Under the pieces are notes generated by a model. It had not been told where the DNA came from, did no database searches, and was given only the letters and a program-made list of their open reading frames with translations. From positions 1 to 64,000 of the forward strand of contig CALAAS010000034.1 of the NCBI GenBank assembly GCA_937885015.1: a stretch of DNA of 64,000 nt, in the 5' to 3' direction. The stretch comes from an uncultured Clostridium sp. GTDB lineage: Bacteria > Bacillota > Clostridia > Lachnospirales > Lachnospiraceae. A program made the position numbers and the translations under genes. Of this stretch, positions 15,929 through 24,948 are shown one piece after another. Within the stretch, counting starts at the first letter, position 1, and every line of letters begins with the position of its first letter.

Positions 15929-16726
15929 ATGAGGAAGGAAGACAGAGAAGGAAATGAAAGCATTTTTTTGCGGTCGGAGCTGCTGCTCGGACGATCCGGA
16001 ATGGAGCGCCTGAAGAACAGCTCGGTGGCGGTATTCGGACTGGGAGGAGTGGGAGGCCACTGTGCGGAAGCACTGGCCCGCAGCGGTGTGGGGCGGCTGA
16101 TTCTTGTTGACAGCGACCGGGTTTCCGAGACGAACCTGAACCGTCAGTGCGTGGCGTTTCGCAGCACCATCGGGCAGATGAAGACAAAAGTCATGGAGCA
16201 GATCATAAAGGAAATCTGTCCGGACACAGAAGTTATGACCTTTGAAACTTTTGTTCTTCCGGACAATGTGGAAAAAATTTTTGAAAAAGCCGGCCCGGTG
16301 GACTATATTGTGGATGCCATTGATACAGTGACGGCAAAACTTGCCCTGGCGGACTGGGCGGCGGAGCATGGGGTATCCATGATTTCTTCCATGGGTACGG
16401 GAAATAAGCTGCATCCGGAACGATTCCGTCTGGCAGATATTGAGGATACGGCAGTTTGTCCCCTCTGTCGTGTTATGCGTCGGGAACTGAAAAAACGGGG
16501 GATTCGGGGCCTTCGGGTTCTGTATTCGGAGGAAACGCCTGTGCAGCCGGATCCGGTGCTGGAGCAGGAGATTCTGGTTGAGGAGCAGGCATCTGGGTCT
16601 GGGCGGCGTTCCATTCCCGGCAGCGTCTCCTTCGTCCCGTCGGCAGCCGGGCTTATGATTGCCGGGGGTGTTGTGCGGGATTTGACATTTGGAACGGAGA
16701 CCGCTAAAATGAAGAAAACGACGTGA
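15929..16726 (+). CDS. tcdA: tRNA threonylcarbamoyladenosine dehydratase TcdA
   Basis: A 265-residue ThiF/MoeB/E1-like enzyme. It has VFGLGGVGGHCAEALARSGVG for ATP binding, DSDRVSETNLNRQ, DAIDTVTAKLAL and the CsdL/TcdA-specific SMGTGNKLHPERFRLADIEDTAVCPLCRVMRRELKKRG. It cyclises t6A37 to ct6A in ANN-decoding tRNAs using ATP. ATG follows AGGAGG with good spacing. Preceded by a promoter and terminator-like hairpin (see 15798-15917) and divergent from the germination gene. Confidence 0.93.
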   Translation: MRKEDREGNESIFLRSELLLGRSGMERLKNSSVAVFGLGGVGGHCAEALARSGVGRLILVDSDRVSETNLNRQCVAFRSTIGQMKTKVMEQIIKEICPDTEVMTFETFVLPDNVEKIFEKAGPVDYIVDAIDTVTAKLALADWAAEHGVSMISSMGTGNKLHPERFRLADIEDTAVCPLCRVMRRELKKRGIRGLRVLYSEETPVQPDPVLEQEILVEEQASGSGRRSIPGSVSFVPSAAGLMIAGGVVRDLTFGTETAKMKKTT

Positions 16727-16784
16727 CAGCCGGTAATAATGAGAAAAATACGGGTGGAAACCCGGAAGGATAAGGAGACATCGC

Positions 16785-18722
16785 ATGATACGAGATGGAT
16801 TTATCCGGGTTGCGGCAGCAACTCCGGAGGTGAAAGTGGCAGATGTGGAGTTCAACAGAGAGCAGATTGAAACCCAGATCCGGGAAGGCCGGGAGCGGGG
16901 GGCGCAGATTCTGGTATTTCCGGAACTGGTTTTAACGGGTTATACCTGCGGAGAGCTGTTTATTCAGAAACCGCTGCTTACCAGAGTCAAAAAGGAGCTG
17001 GAAGTGCTGGCTGCATTTACAGAGGGCAGCGACATGCTGGTTTTCGTGGGACTTCCGTGGGAATATAACAATAAGCTTTACAATGTGGCGGCTGCGCTTC
17101 AGGACGGACATCTTTTGGGCCTGGTTCCCAAGCGCTGGATTCCCAATTATTCCGAGTTTTATGAAGGGCGTTATTTCAATCCGGGCTGGGAAGAAGCTGT
17201 GCTGGTTCCCTGGAAAAATGAGCTGGTTCCCATGGGAAGCCGGATTCTGTTTTCCTGTTCCAACGTGGAAAATCTGGTGGTGGGTGCGGAGATCTGTGAA
17301 GATGTGTGGGTATTGAACCCGCCCAGCATCGGCCATGCCTCGGCCGGTGCCACGGTGATCGTCAACTGTTCTGCCAGCGATGAGGCCACCGGAAAGAGCG
17401 AGTATCGGAAGAGTCTCATAAGCGGCCAGTCGGCCCGCCTTTTGTGCGCCTATGTCTATGCCAATGCCGGAGAGGGGGAATCTACCCAGGATCTGGTTTT
17501 TGGCGGGCAGAACCTGATTGCTGAGAACGGTACGGTTCTGGCAGAGTCCGAGCGGTTTGAAAACGGAATTATTTATGGCGATGTGGATCTGGAGCGGCTG
17601 GAATGTGAGCGCCGCCGGATGACCACCTACCAGACGGAGGGAAGAGAGCGCTATACGTTTGTGCCCTTTACCCTGGAGGAGAAACACCTTGCCCTGGAGC
17701 GGACCATTGACCCGTCTCCCTTTGTTCCGGGAGATGAGGCAGGGCGGAGCAGACGGTGCGAGGAGATCCTGTCCATCCAGGCTATGGGACTGAAAAAGCG
17801 GCTGAAGCATACGGGAAGCCGGTGTGCAGTGGTGGGAATTTCCGGGGGACTGGATTCGACGCTGGCACTTCTTGTGACGGTGCGGGCGTTTGATCTGCTG
17901 GGCCTGCCCAGGGAGAATATCGTATCTGTTACCATGCCGTGCTTTGGAACCACAGACCGGACCTACCGGAATGCCTGCCTGATGACGAAAAAGCTGGGGG
18001 CAACACTGCGGGAAGTGGATATAAAGGATGCAGTAACCATTCATTTCCGGGATATCGGTCACGATGCTTCCGTACACGATGTAACTTACGAGAATTCCCA
18101 GGCCAGGGAGAGAACCCAGGTGCTCATGGATATTGCCAATAAAAACGGAGGCCTGGTAATCGGGACCGGCGATATGTCGGAGCTGGCGCTGGGCTGGGCC
18201 ACCTACAATGGAGATCATATGTCCATGTACGGGGTCAACTGTTCTGTGCCAAAGACGCTGGTGCGTCACCTGGTCCGCTACTATGCAGATACCTGTGGGG
18301 AAGAAGAGCTGAGAACGGTTCTTTTGGATGTGCTGGATACGCCGGTCAGTCCGGAGCTGCTTCCGCCGGAGGACGGGAAGATTGCCCAGAAGACGGAGGA
18401 TCTGGTGGGCCCCTACGAGCTGCATGATTTCTTCCTGTACTATATTCTCCGCTACGGCTACCATCCGGCTAAGATTTTCCGGCTGGCCAGAAAGGCATTT
18501 GCCGGGGGGTATGAGGATGAGACGATTTTGAAATGGCTGAAGGTGTTTTACCGCCGTTTCTTTAATCAGCAGTTTAAGCGCTCCTGCCTGCCGGATGGTC
18601 CCAAGGTGGGATCGGCTGCCGTATCTCCCAGGGGAGATTTGCGGATGCCCAGCGACGCCTGTAGCCGTCTGTGGCTGGAGGAGCTGGAAGAACTTTCAGA
18701 AAAACTGGAGGAGAAATTATGA
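16785..18722 (+). CDS. nadE: Glutamine-dependent NAD synthetase
   Basis: A 645-residue two-domain NadE. The N-terminal nitrilase-type glutaminase domain (1-280) shows FPELVLTGYTC with the catalytic Glu, a Lys region around PKRWIPNYSEFYEGR, and the nucleophile Cys171 in GAEICEDVWV. The C-terminal synthetase domain has the PP-loop GISGGLDSTLALLVT at about residue 350 and later GTGDMSELALGWATYNGDHMSMYGVN. It converts deamido-NAD to NAD using glutamine-derived ammonia. AAGGAG precedes the ATG. It shares an ATGA overlap with the next gene. Confidence 0.96.
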   Translation: MIRDGFIRVAAATPEVKVADVEFNREQIETQIREGRERGAQILVFPELVLTGYTCGELFIQKPLLTRVKKELEVLAAFTEGSDMLVFVGLPWEYNNKLYNVAAALQDGHLLGLVPKRWIPNYSEFYEGRYFNPGWEEAVLVPWKNELVPMGSRILFSCSNVENLVVGAEICEDVWVLNPPSIGHASAGATVIVNCSASDEATGKSEYRKSLISGQSARLLCAYVYANAGEGESTQDLVFGGQNLIAENGTVLAESERFENGIIYGDVDLERLECERRRMTTYQTEGRERYTFVPFTLEEKHLALERTIDPSPFVPGDEAGRSRRCEEILSIQAMGLKKRLKHTGSRCAVVGISGGLDSTLALLVTVRAFDLLGLPRENIVSVTMPCFGTTDRTYRNACLMTKKLGATLREVDIKDAVTIHFRDIGHDASVHDVTYENSQARERTQVLMDIANKNGGLVIGTGDMSELALGWATYNGDHMSMYGVNCSVPKTLVRHLVRYYADTCGEEELRTVLLDVLDTPVSPELLPPEDGKIAQKTEDLVGPYELHDFFLYYILRYGYHPAKIFRLARKAFAGGYEDETILKWLKVFYRRFFNQQFKRSCLPDGPKVGSAAVSPRGDLRMPSDACSRLWLEELEELSEKLEEKL

Positions 18723-19531
18723 TTTCCAGTACGGGAAATGCCCGGATTCGGGCGGTGGCGAGTCTTGTGAGAAAGGCAAAAGTCAGGAGAGAGCAGGGGA
18801 GTTTTATTGTGGAAGGCCCTAAAATGTTTGGCGAGCTTCCGAAAGAAAAATGCCGGGAGGTATTTGTCTCAGAGAGCTTTTTAAAGCAGCAGGGCGAGCG
18901 GGGAGAGGCGCTTTTATCCGGCTGCCGTTATGAGACGGTTTCGGATGAGGTAATGCGTTTTTTATCGGATACCCAGACGCCCCAGGGGATTCTGGCGGTG
19001 GCAGAGCAGTTTTCTTACACTCTGTCTCAGGTGATGGAGCCGGGGACTGACGGGAGACCGCCCCAGCTGATTGTGCTGGAGACTCTGCAGGATCCGGGGA
19101 ATCTGGGGACGATTCTAAGAGCTGGAGAAGGCGCCGGCGTGACAGGGATTATTATGAATGAGGAGACAGCAGATATCTATAATCCCAAGGTAATCCGCTC
19201 GACGATGGGATCGATTTACCGGATTCCCTTTGTCTACGTACCTGATCTGCAAAGAACGCTTCTCCAGCTAAAGGATCATGGAATCCGTGTTCTGGCGGCC
19301 CATCTTCAGGGAAGCGTCAATTATGAGACCGAGGATTACCGGGGGCCGGTGGCCTTTCTCATCGGAAATGAAGCCAGAGGACTGACGGAGGAGACGGCGG
19401 CCTGTGCGGACTGCTGTATCCGGATCCCCATGGCGGGCCGGGTGGAGTCTCTGAACGCTGCGGTGGCGGCATCAGTTCTGGCTTTTGAGGCTGCCAGGCA
19501 GCGGCGGTGTGGCGGAATTGATAAAATCTAA
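18719..19531 (+). CDS. TrmH/SpoU family RNA 2'-O-methyltransferase
   Basis: A 270-residue protein with an N-terminal substrate-binding domain (MISSTGNARIRAVASLVRKAKVRREQGSFIVEGPKMF, the SpoU_sub_bind L30e-like fold) and a C-terminal SPOUT knot: LQDPGNLGTILRAGEGAG, GNEARGLTEE and IPMAGRVESLNAAVAASVLAFE. It would methylate ribose in rRNA or tRNA with SAM; the substrate is not evident. Start at 18719 is set by the ATGA overlap with nadE; a longer in-frame extension into nadE is not supported. Confidence 0.92.
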   Translation: MISSTGNARIRAVASLVRKAKVRREQGSFIVEGPKMFGELPKEKCREVFVSESFLKQQGERGEALLSGCRYETVSDEVMRFLSDTQTPQGILAVAEQFSYTLSQVMEPGTDGRPPQLIVLETLQDPGNLGTILRAGEGAGVTGIIMNEETADIYNPKVIRSTMGSIYRIPFVYVPDLQRTLLQLKDHGIRVLAAHLQGSVNYETEDYRGPVAFLIGNEARGLTEETAACADCCIRIPMAGRVESLNAAVAASVLAFEAARQRRCGGIDKI

Positions 19532-19606
19532 AAAAAATATAAAAAAGATGAAGAAATGACGTATATTTTGTAATAAAAAAGTAAGTTTGGAATATTGGTG
19601 GTTCTG

Positions 19607-19635
19607 TTGAATAATGTCTGATAATAGGTTATACT
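19607..19635 (+). promoter_or_regulatory. SigA promoter of the NfeD-SPFH pair
   Basis: TTGAAT (19607-19612), 17-bp spacer, TATACT (19630-19635), ending 33 bases before the ATG. Confidence 0.7.
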
Positions 19636-19668
19636 AAGCATAACGTAAAATGGATGGGAGGGATTCAT

Positions 19669-20106
19669 ATGGCATGGCTTATCTGGCTGACTGCGTTTGT
19701 GGTACTCATCGGAATTGAGGCTGTGACCATGGCTCTGACGACGATCTGGTTTGCCGGGGGTGCGATTGCGGCATTTCTTCTGGCGCTCCTCGGAGTCGGG
19801 ATATACGTTCAGACTGCCGCGTTTTTTATTGTATCCTGTATTCTCCTGTTTTTTACAAGACCTATTGCACTGCGTTATGTGAATCAGAAGACCGTGAAAA
19901 CCAATGTGGAGGAGCTGGTCGGGAAGAAAGGCCGTGTGACAGAGGCCATTGACAATGATCTGGCGAAAGGTGCCGTTGTGGTGTCAGGCCAGGAATGGAC
20001 GGCCAGGTCTGCAGACGATGAACGGATCGAAACGGGAACCATGGTTCGGATTGATGCAGTAAAAGGTGTAAAGCTGATTGTAGAGAGACTGAAGGAGGAA
20101 TCGTAG
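19669..20106 (+). CDS. NfeD-like membrane protein
   Basis: A 145-residue protein with two to three N-terminal hydrophobic segments (MAWLIWLTAFVVLIGIE, then an Ala/Gly/Leu-rich pair, residues 1-68) and a C-terminal OB-fold of the NfeD type (ELVGKKGRVTEAIDNDLAKGAVVVSGQEWTARSADDERIETGTMVRIDAVKGVKLIV). NfeD proteins partner with SPFH-domain proteins, and an SPFH gene follows 1 base later, so the pair likely forms a membrane microdomain complex. ATG at 19669 has GGAGG 8 bases upstream. Confidence 0.9.
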   Translation: MAWLIWLTAFVVLIGIEAVTMALTTIWFAGGAIAAFLLALLGVGIYVQTAAFFIVSCILLFFTRPIALRYVNQKTVKTNVEELVGKKGRVTEAIDNDLAKGAVVVSGQEWTARSADDERIETGTMVRIDAVKGVKLIVERLKEES

Positions 20107-21054
20107 ATGGGAACGTTTATAAGCTTTGTAATTCTGGCGATTGTGGTGCTGCTGGTGCTGGCATCCTGCATTAAAATTGTTCCGCAGGCTCAGGCTTTGG
20201 TGGTAGAGCGTCTGGGCGCATATCTGGCAACCTGGTCCGTTGGTGTTCATTTTAAGATGCCTTTTGTGGATCGGGTGGCAAAACGCGTGATTTTAAAAGA
20301 GCAGGTGGTGGATTTTGCGCCCCAGCCAGTTATCACAAAAGATAATGTCACTATGAAGATTGACACAGTTGTGTTTTTCCAGATCACAGACCCGAAGCTG
20401 TTTGCCTACGGCGTGGAGAATCCGATTATGGCCATTGAGAACCTGACGGCTACGACGCTGCGCAATATCATCGGCGACCTGGAGCTGGATCAGACCCTGA
20501 CTTCCCGCGAGACGATCAATACGAAGATGCGGGCGGCCCTGGATGTGGCTACGGATCCCTGGGGCATTAAGGTAAACCGCGTGGAACTGAAAAATATCAT
20601 TCCTCCGGCAGCGATTCAGGATGCCATGGAGAAGCAGATGAAGGCGGAGCGCGAGCGGCGAGAAGCAATTCTGAAGGCTGAGGGCGAAAAGAAATCCACG
20701 ATCCTGGTGGCGGAAGGAAAGAAGGAGTCAGCCATTCTGGAGGCAGAGGCAGAGAAAGAGGCTGCCATCCTTCGGGCGGAGGCAGAGAAGGAAAAGATGA
20801 TCCGCGAGGCAGAGGGCCAGGCAGAGGCAATCATGAAGGTACAGCAGGCCAATGCAGACGGTATCCGCTATATCAAGGAGGCGGGCGCTGACAGCGCGGT
20901 GCTTCAGTTGAAGAGCCTGGAGGCCTTTGCGAAGGCAGCCGACGGGCGCGCCACCAAGATTATTATTCCTTCAGAGATTCAGAGCATTGCCGGCCTTGTG
21001 AAGAGTCTGGCAGAGATTGGAGCGGGATCCGGCGAAGCGCCGGATGGCAAGTAA
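20107..21054 (+). CDS. SPFH/Band 7 (stomatin-like) protein
   Basis: A 315-residue paraslipin/QmcA-type protein: one N-terminal membrane helix (residues 3-22), the SPFH domain (about 25-190, IKIVPQAQALVVERLGAYLATWSVGVHFKMPFVD, TMKIDTVVFFQITDPKLFAYGVENPI, RNIIGDLELDQTLTSRETIN) and a long Glu/Ala/Lys coiled coil (about 180-250) made of AEGEKKS/AEAEKEA-like repeats. Oligomeric scaffold of membrane microdomains, partner of the preceding NfeD-like protein. Operon of two. Confidence 0.94.
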   Translation: MGTFISFVILAIVVLLVLASCIKIVPQAQALVVERLGAYLATWSVGVHFKMPFVDRVAKRVILKEQVVDFAPQPVITKDNVTMKIDTVVFFQITDPKLFAYGVENPIMAIENLTATTLRNIIGDLELDQTLTSRETINTKMRAALDVATDPWGIKVNRVELKNIIPPAAIQDAMEKQMKAERERREAILKAEGEKKSTILVAEGKKESAILEAEAEKEAAILRAEAEKEKMIREAEGQAEAIMKVQQANADGIRYIKEAGADSAVLQLKSLEAFAKAADGRATKIIIPSEIQSIAGLVKSLAEIGAGSGEAPDGK

Positions 21055-21154
21055 AAGCCAGGAACGGCAGCCAAAAAGCAGTTTCCTGATAAAAATGAGT
21101 AAAAGGGAACAGGCAGATAAAAACGCAAAGAAACAAGCAGATAAAAGCGAAAAG

Positions 21155-21200
21155 AAGGGAATGTTGCAAAAATCAGAAAAAAGCGGCATTCCCTTTTCCT
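21155..21200 (+). terminator. Terminator after the SPFH gene
   Basis: AAGGGAATGTTGC (21155-21167) pairs with GCGGCATTCCCTT (21183-21195) with two G-U pairs, loop of 15, followed by TTCCTT. It lies in the 188-base gap before the patatin gene. Confidence 0.55.
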
Positions 21201-21242
21201 TACGGGCAGAGTCCGGGGATAAGAAGAAAGGCGGCGGAGTGC

Positions 21243-22406
21243 ATGGCGGGAAGGAAACGGCGGATGGTAAGTCCGGCAGGACTTCCGGCGGATCGGATCA
21301 TCCTGGATCGTTCCAGGGAATACGGGATAGTCCTGGAAGGCGGCGGGGCCAGGGGCGCGTTCCAGGTCGGCGCCTGGCGGGCGCTGAAGGAAGCAGGGAT
21401 CCAGATCCGGGGGATTTCCGGTGTGTCAGTGGGTGCCCTGAACGGCGCTCTTATGTGTATGGGAGACCTTGAGCGGGCGGAGGCACTCTGGGAGCATTTA
21501 AATCCTTCCTCTGTTATGAATGCCAATCTGGAGCCAGAATCGTTTTCCCAGGCAGTGGCGGAGCTCGGCCGGGTTATCCGGGAGGGAGGACTTGATGCGG
21601 CTCCTCTGAGAAGCCTGATCCATGATATCGTCGATGAGGAGAAAATACGGAAATCAGACTGCGAGTTTTTTGCCACAACCATTTCTCTGACGGATCGGGA
21701 GCTGGTGAAACAGGATGTGAAGGCGATGCCAGAGGGGAAAATCGAAGAAATCCTCATGGCCAGCGCTTTCTTCCCTCTGTTTAAAAATGAGGCGCTGAGC
21801 GGGAAATGGTATACGGACGGCGGAAGTCTTGACAATGTCCCTGTGGGGCCGCTGATGGAGCGGGACTACCGGGATATTATTGTAATACGGATTTACGGCT
21901 GGGGACTGGATCGGGAGAAGTGGATGAAGATACCAGAGGGAACTCGGGTGTACCACATTGCCCCCAGGGAAGATCTGGGAGGCGTGCTGGAGTTTGACGC
22001 AAGGCGGATCCGGAAAAATATGGCCCTTGGATACCTGGAGGGCTGCCGGTTCCTGTACGGGTTAGAGGGACGCCGGTACTATATTGACGCTCCGGGGAGC
22101 GAGGCCTACTATTTTGACAGGATGATGTCCGAGTTGGAACTTTTGAAGATATATCTGAAATCGGTTCTGGATGAGGAGACTCTGCAGTGCCTGGATGGTT
22201 ACCGGTTTTATACGGAACAGATTTTTCCGGAGCTGGCACGGAAACTGCGGCTGAAGGAGTCGTGGGATTACCGGGATCTTTATCTGGCTGTTCTGGAGGA
22301 GTTGGCCCAGACGGCCCGGGTAAGCCGGTATCACGTTTACCGGGACGGAGAATTGGTGCGTGCAATTCAAAAGGCCCTTGGGCGTCAAAGAGGCAGGACT
22401 TTTTGA
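21243..22406 (+). CDS. Patatin-like phospholipase
   Basis: A 387-residue patatin-fold lipase. The oxyanion-hole loop GGGARGAFQVGAW, the nucleophile elbow GVSVGALNGAL (G-x-S-x-G) and the dyad Asp in WYTDGGSLDNVPVGPL are all present. Predicted to hydrolyse acyl esters of phospholipids, cytosolic or membrane-associated; no signal peptide. About 100 C-terminal residues beyond the lipase core are helical and unassigned. No strong ribosome binding site is seen close to the ATG at 21243 (GGCGGAGTGC just upstream). Stands alone after a terminator. Confidence 0.9.
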   Translation: MAGRKRRMVSPAGLPADRIILDRSREYGIVLEGGGARGAFQVGAWRALKEAGIQIRGISGVSVGALNGALMCMGDLERAEALWEHLNPSSVMNANLEPESFSQAVAELGRVIREGGLDAAPLRSLIHDIVDEEKIRKSDCEFFATTISLTDRELVKQDVKAMPEGKIEEILMASAFFPLFKNEALSGKWYTDGGSLDNVPVGPLMERDYRDIIVIRIYGWGLDREKWMKIPEGTRVYHIAPREDLGGVLEFDARRIRKNMALGYLEGCRFLYGLEGRRYYIDAPGSEAYYFDRMMSELELLKIYLKSVLDEETLQCLDGYRFYTEQIFPELARKLRLKESWDYRDLYLAVLEELAQTARVSRYHVYRDGELVRAIQKALGRQRGRTF

Positions 22407-22431
22407 ACTCCCTTGAGGCGCGGAAATTTTT

Positions 22432-22461
22432 TTGACAAGAGTGCCTGGAATAGGGTATACT
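22432..22461 (+). promoter_or_regulatory. SigA promoter before the small membrane protein
   Basis: TTGACA (22432-22437), 18-bp spacer, TATACT (22456-22461). Its position excludes an ATG at 22463 as the translation start of the next gene. Confidence 0.7.
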
Positions 22462-22483
22462 GATGGGTAATGAGGTGATGACA

Positions 22484-22792
22484 GTGAAATTGCAGGAAAA
22501 GAGGAAAAAAAGCAGAAATACGTCCTTTGGGTTGGACGTGCTCCATGTTGTGATTGGAATTCTGATTGTGATATTTGCAGTGCTGGCCTTCCTCAACCCG
22601 GATGAGAATAAAATTTTATTCCCGGCAATTTTTCTCCTGGCGGCAGTCCTGAATTTTGCCAACGGCTATGATCGTTTTGTCCGGGGACGGGGAAAAAAGA
22701 AGGTGCGTACAGCGGGGACAATCCTTATGACGGCTGGCGTCGGCCTTTTTTTGTTGAGTGTGCTCAGCTTTATGACAATCTGGTGGGGGTAG
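22484..22792 (+). CDS. Small membrane protein of unknown function
   Basis: About 102 residues with a basic N-terminus (KLQEKRKKSRNTSF) and three hydrophobic segments (VLHVVIGILIVIFAVLAFLNP; LFPAIFLLAAVLNFANGYDRF; TILMTAGVGLFLLSVLSFMTIWW). The start is chosen as GTG 22484 because TGAGGTGA sits 6 bases upstream; ATG 22478 lies inside that ribosome binding site and ATG 22463 is only one base past the -10 element. I do not recognise the family beyond a similarity in shape to small Lachnospiraceae membrane proteins. birA follows after 6 bases, so they share a transcript. Confidence 0.7.
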   Translation: MKLQEKRKKSRNTSFGLDVLHVVIGILIVIFAVLAFLNPDENKILFPAIFLLAAVLNFANGYDRFVRGRGKKKVRTAGTILMTAGVGLFLLSVLSFMTIWWG

Positions 22793-22798
22793 GAAACA

Positions 22799-23779
22799 GT
22801 GAAAACAGAAGTTTTAAAGATGCTTAAGGAGGCAGAGGATTATTTATCCGGTCAGGAGATCAGCGACAGGCTTCATGTGTCACGGACGGCGGTCTGGAAA
22901 GTGATCAGACAGCTGGAGGCGGAAGGATATGAGATCGAGGCTGTTCGGAACCGGGGATACCGTCTTAGCCGGGTTGGAGATGTGCTGAGCCGGGCGGAAC
23001 TGGAGAGCACATTGGATACAGAGTGGGCCGGTCGGCAGATTCTGTATTTTGATGAGACGGATTCCACCAATACGGAGGCCAGAAAGGCAGCGGAGGACGG
23101 CGCACCCCACGGGACGCTGGCAGTGGCGGATTACCAGTCGATGGGAAAGGGACGCCGGGGCCGCAGCTGGGAGGCCCCTCACGGAGTGGGAATCTGGATG
23201 AGCCTGGTGCTTCGTCCGGGACTGCATCCATCCTGTGCGTCCATGCTGACGCTGGTGGCGGCTCTGGCAGTGGCAGACGGAATCCGTCAGGTCAGCGGCC
23301 TGGATGCCAGAATCAAGTGGCCCAATGATATTGTGGCAGGCGGGAAAAAGGTCTGCGGAATTCTGACGGAGATGAGTACAGAACTGGAGTGCATCCATTA
23401 TGTGGTAACGGGAATTGGAATCAATGTGGCAAACCGGGAGTTTCCGGAGGAAATCCGGGAGGTGGCTACCTCCCTGTGGATGGAAACAGGAAAAGAGATA
23501 AAACGGAGTCAGCTGATTGCAGCGATTATGAAATCTTATGAGATGTATTATGCCCGTTTCATGGAGACAAGAGATATGAGCCGTCTGCTGGAGGAGTATA
23601 ATGGACGTTTGGCCAATTGCGGTCAGAAGGTTCAGGTGCTTTCGCAGGATCATACCTATACAGGAACGGCCATTGGCATTGACGAGACAGGAGAGCTGTT
23701 GGTGCGGGGGGAGGACGGAGAAACCAGGCGGGTATTGTCGGGTGAGGTGTCTGTGCGGGGAATATACGGTTATGTATAG
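22799..23779 (+). CDS. birA: Biotin-protein ligase/biotin operon repressor BirA
   Basis: A 326-residue BirA with an N-terminal winged helix (residues 1-62, LSGQEISDRLHVSRTAVWKVIRQLEAEGYEI) followed by the ligase domain: DETDSTNTEARKAA, QSMGKGRRGRSWEAPHGVGIWMS (biotinyl-AMP loop G-R-R-G-R), IKWPNDIVAGGKKVCGILTEM, and the C-terminal SH3-like cap. It attaches biotin to carboxylase subunits and, with the HTH, represses biotin uptake or synthesis genes. Start GTG at 22799, with GGGGGTAGGA upstream. Confidence 0.95.
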   Translation: MKTEVLKMLKEAEDYLSGQEISDRLHVSRTAVWKVIRQLEAEGYEIEAVRNRGYRLSRVGDVLSRAELESTLDTEWAGRQILYFDETDSTNTEARKAAEDGAPHGTLAVADYQSMGKGRRGRSWEAPHGVGIWMSLVLRPGLHPSCASMLTLVAALAVADGIRQVSGLDARIKWPNDIVAGGKKVCGILTEMSTELECIHYVVTGIGINVANREFPEEIREVATSLWMETGKEIKRSQLIAAIMKSYEMYYARFMETRDMSRLLEEYNGRLANCGQKVQVLSQDHTYTGTAIGIDETGELLVRGEDGETRRVLSGEVSVRGIYGYV

Positions 23780-24923
23780 AGAAGACGGGAAGATGGAAAT
23801 GTTTGGAGACTGGTACAGCGGATTTCCCAGACTGGAGAGAGAGGACGCCCCCCTTTCACAGGAAGAGCGGCTCTGTGCCGCCGGGGATCCGCTGCTTTTC
23901 TGGTATCGGAAAAACCGGCGCGTTCTGCCCTGGCGGGAAAAACCAGAGCCCTATCGGGTGTGGATTTCAGAAATTATGCTGCAGCAAACCCGGGTGGAGG
24001 CGGTAAAGCCGTATTTTGCCCGTTTTATGGAGGCACTGCCGGATATTGCGGCCCTTTCCTCGGTGGAGGAAGAGCGGCTTTTGAAACTCTGGGAGGGTCT
24101 CGGATATTATACGAGAGCAAGAAATCTGCAGAAAGCGGCAGGAATTCTGATGAAAGAGTATGAAGGCCGGATGCCGGCCTCTTATGAGGCGATCCGGTCT
24201 CTTCCAGGAATCGGCAGCTATACGGCGGGGGCTGTTTCCTCCATTGCCTTTAATCTTCCGTGGCCTGCGGTGGATGGCAACGTGCTCCGGGTCATGACGA
24301 GACTTTACGGGGATGGGGAAGAGGTTACAAAGCCGGCGGTGAGAAAACGCTATGAGGGACTTTTGAGGATGGAGCTTCTGCGCCGGTCTGAATCGAAGCA
24401 GGAATTTCACTGCGGTGAATATAATCAGGCCTGGATTGAACTGGGGGCGCTGGTGTGCCTTCCTTCCGGCCGGCCTCTCTGTGAGACGTGTCCGCTTCAG
24501 TCGCTTTGCATGGCCAGGCGCAGTGGAACACAGGAGTCTTATCCGGTAAAGCCGGTTAAAAAGCCGAGGCGGGTAGAGAAACGCACGGTGTTCCTGATCG
24601 AATGGGAAGACCGGGTGGCAATCCGGAAACGAAGCAGCCGGGGGCTTTTGGCCTCGCTCTATGAGTTTCCCAACCTGGAGGGGCATCTGGAGCCGGAACA
24701 GGCTGAGAGAGCTTTCGGACTTTTGCCGGGGGAGGTGCAGGAATGTATGCCCCTTTCGCCGTCTGTACATATTTTTTCTCATGTGGAATGGCATATGATT
24801 GGATACAGGCTCCGGCTCCGGCAGGAGAAAGCAGAGCTGTTTGATATGGTAAAAAGGGAAGAGATATTTTCAAAATACCCCCTTCCCAATGCCTTCGGAG
24901 CGTATACAAAAGCATTATTGTGA
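23772..24923 (+). CDS. mutY: Adenine DNA glycosylase MutY
   Basis: A 383-residue MutY: HhH-GPD domain with WISEIMLQQTRVEAVKPYF (catalytic Glu) and LPGIGSYTAGAVSSIAFNLPWPAVDGNVLRV (hairpin and catalytic Asp), an iron-sulfur loop with Cys spacing C-x7-C-x2-C-x5-C (CLPSGRPLCETCPLQSLC), then a NUDIX-like C-terminal domain that recognises 8-oxoG (TVFLIEWEDRVAIRKRSSRGLLASLYEFP). It removes adenine opposite 8-oxoguanine. The ATG at 23772 overlaps birA by 8 bases; ATG 23793 is an alternative. The first 35 residues are not conserved. Confidence 0.94.
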   Translation: MYREDGKMEMFGDWYSGFPRLEREDAPLSQEERLCAAGDPLLFWYRKNRRVLPWREKPEPYRVWISEIMLQQTRVEAVKPYFARFMEALPDIAALSSVEEERLLKLWEGLGYYTRARNLQKAAGILMKEYEGRMPASYEAIRSLPGIGSYTAGAVSSIAFNLPWPAVDGNVLRVMTRLYGDGEEVTKPAVRKRYEGLLRMELLRRSESKQEFHCGEYNQAWIELGALVCLPSGRPLCETCPLQSLCMARRSGTQESYPVKPVKKPRRVEKRTVFLIEWEDRVAIRKRSSRGLLASLYEFPNLEGHLEPEQAERAFGLLPGEVQECMPLSPSVHIFSHVEWHMIGYRLRLRQEKAELFDMVKREEIFSKYPLPNAFGAYTKALL

Positions 24924-24948
24924 AATAATGAAAGAAAGAGGGCCAGCC

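Noticed and set aside
16932..18464. 510-codon open frame antisense to nadE
   Set aside because: Shadow of the nadE codon pattern; nadE has full catalytic motifs.
22463..22483. ATG 22463 as start of the small membrane protein
   Set aside because: It lies one base after the -10 element and would be upstream of the transcript start.
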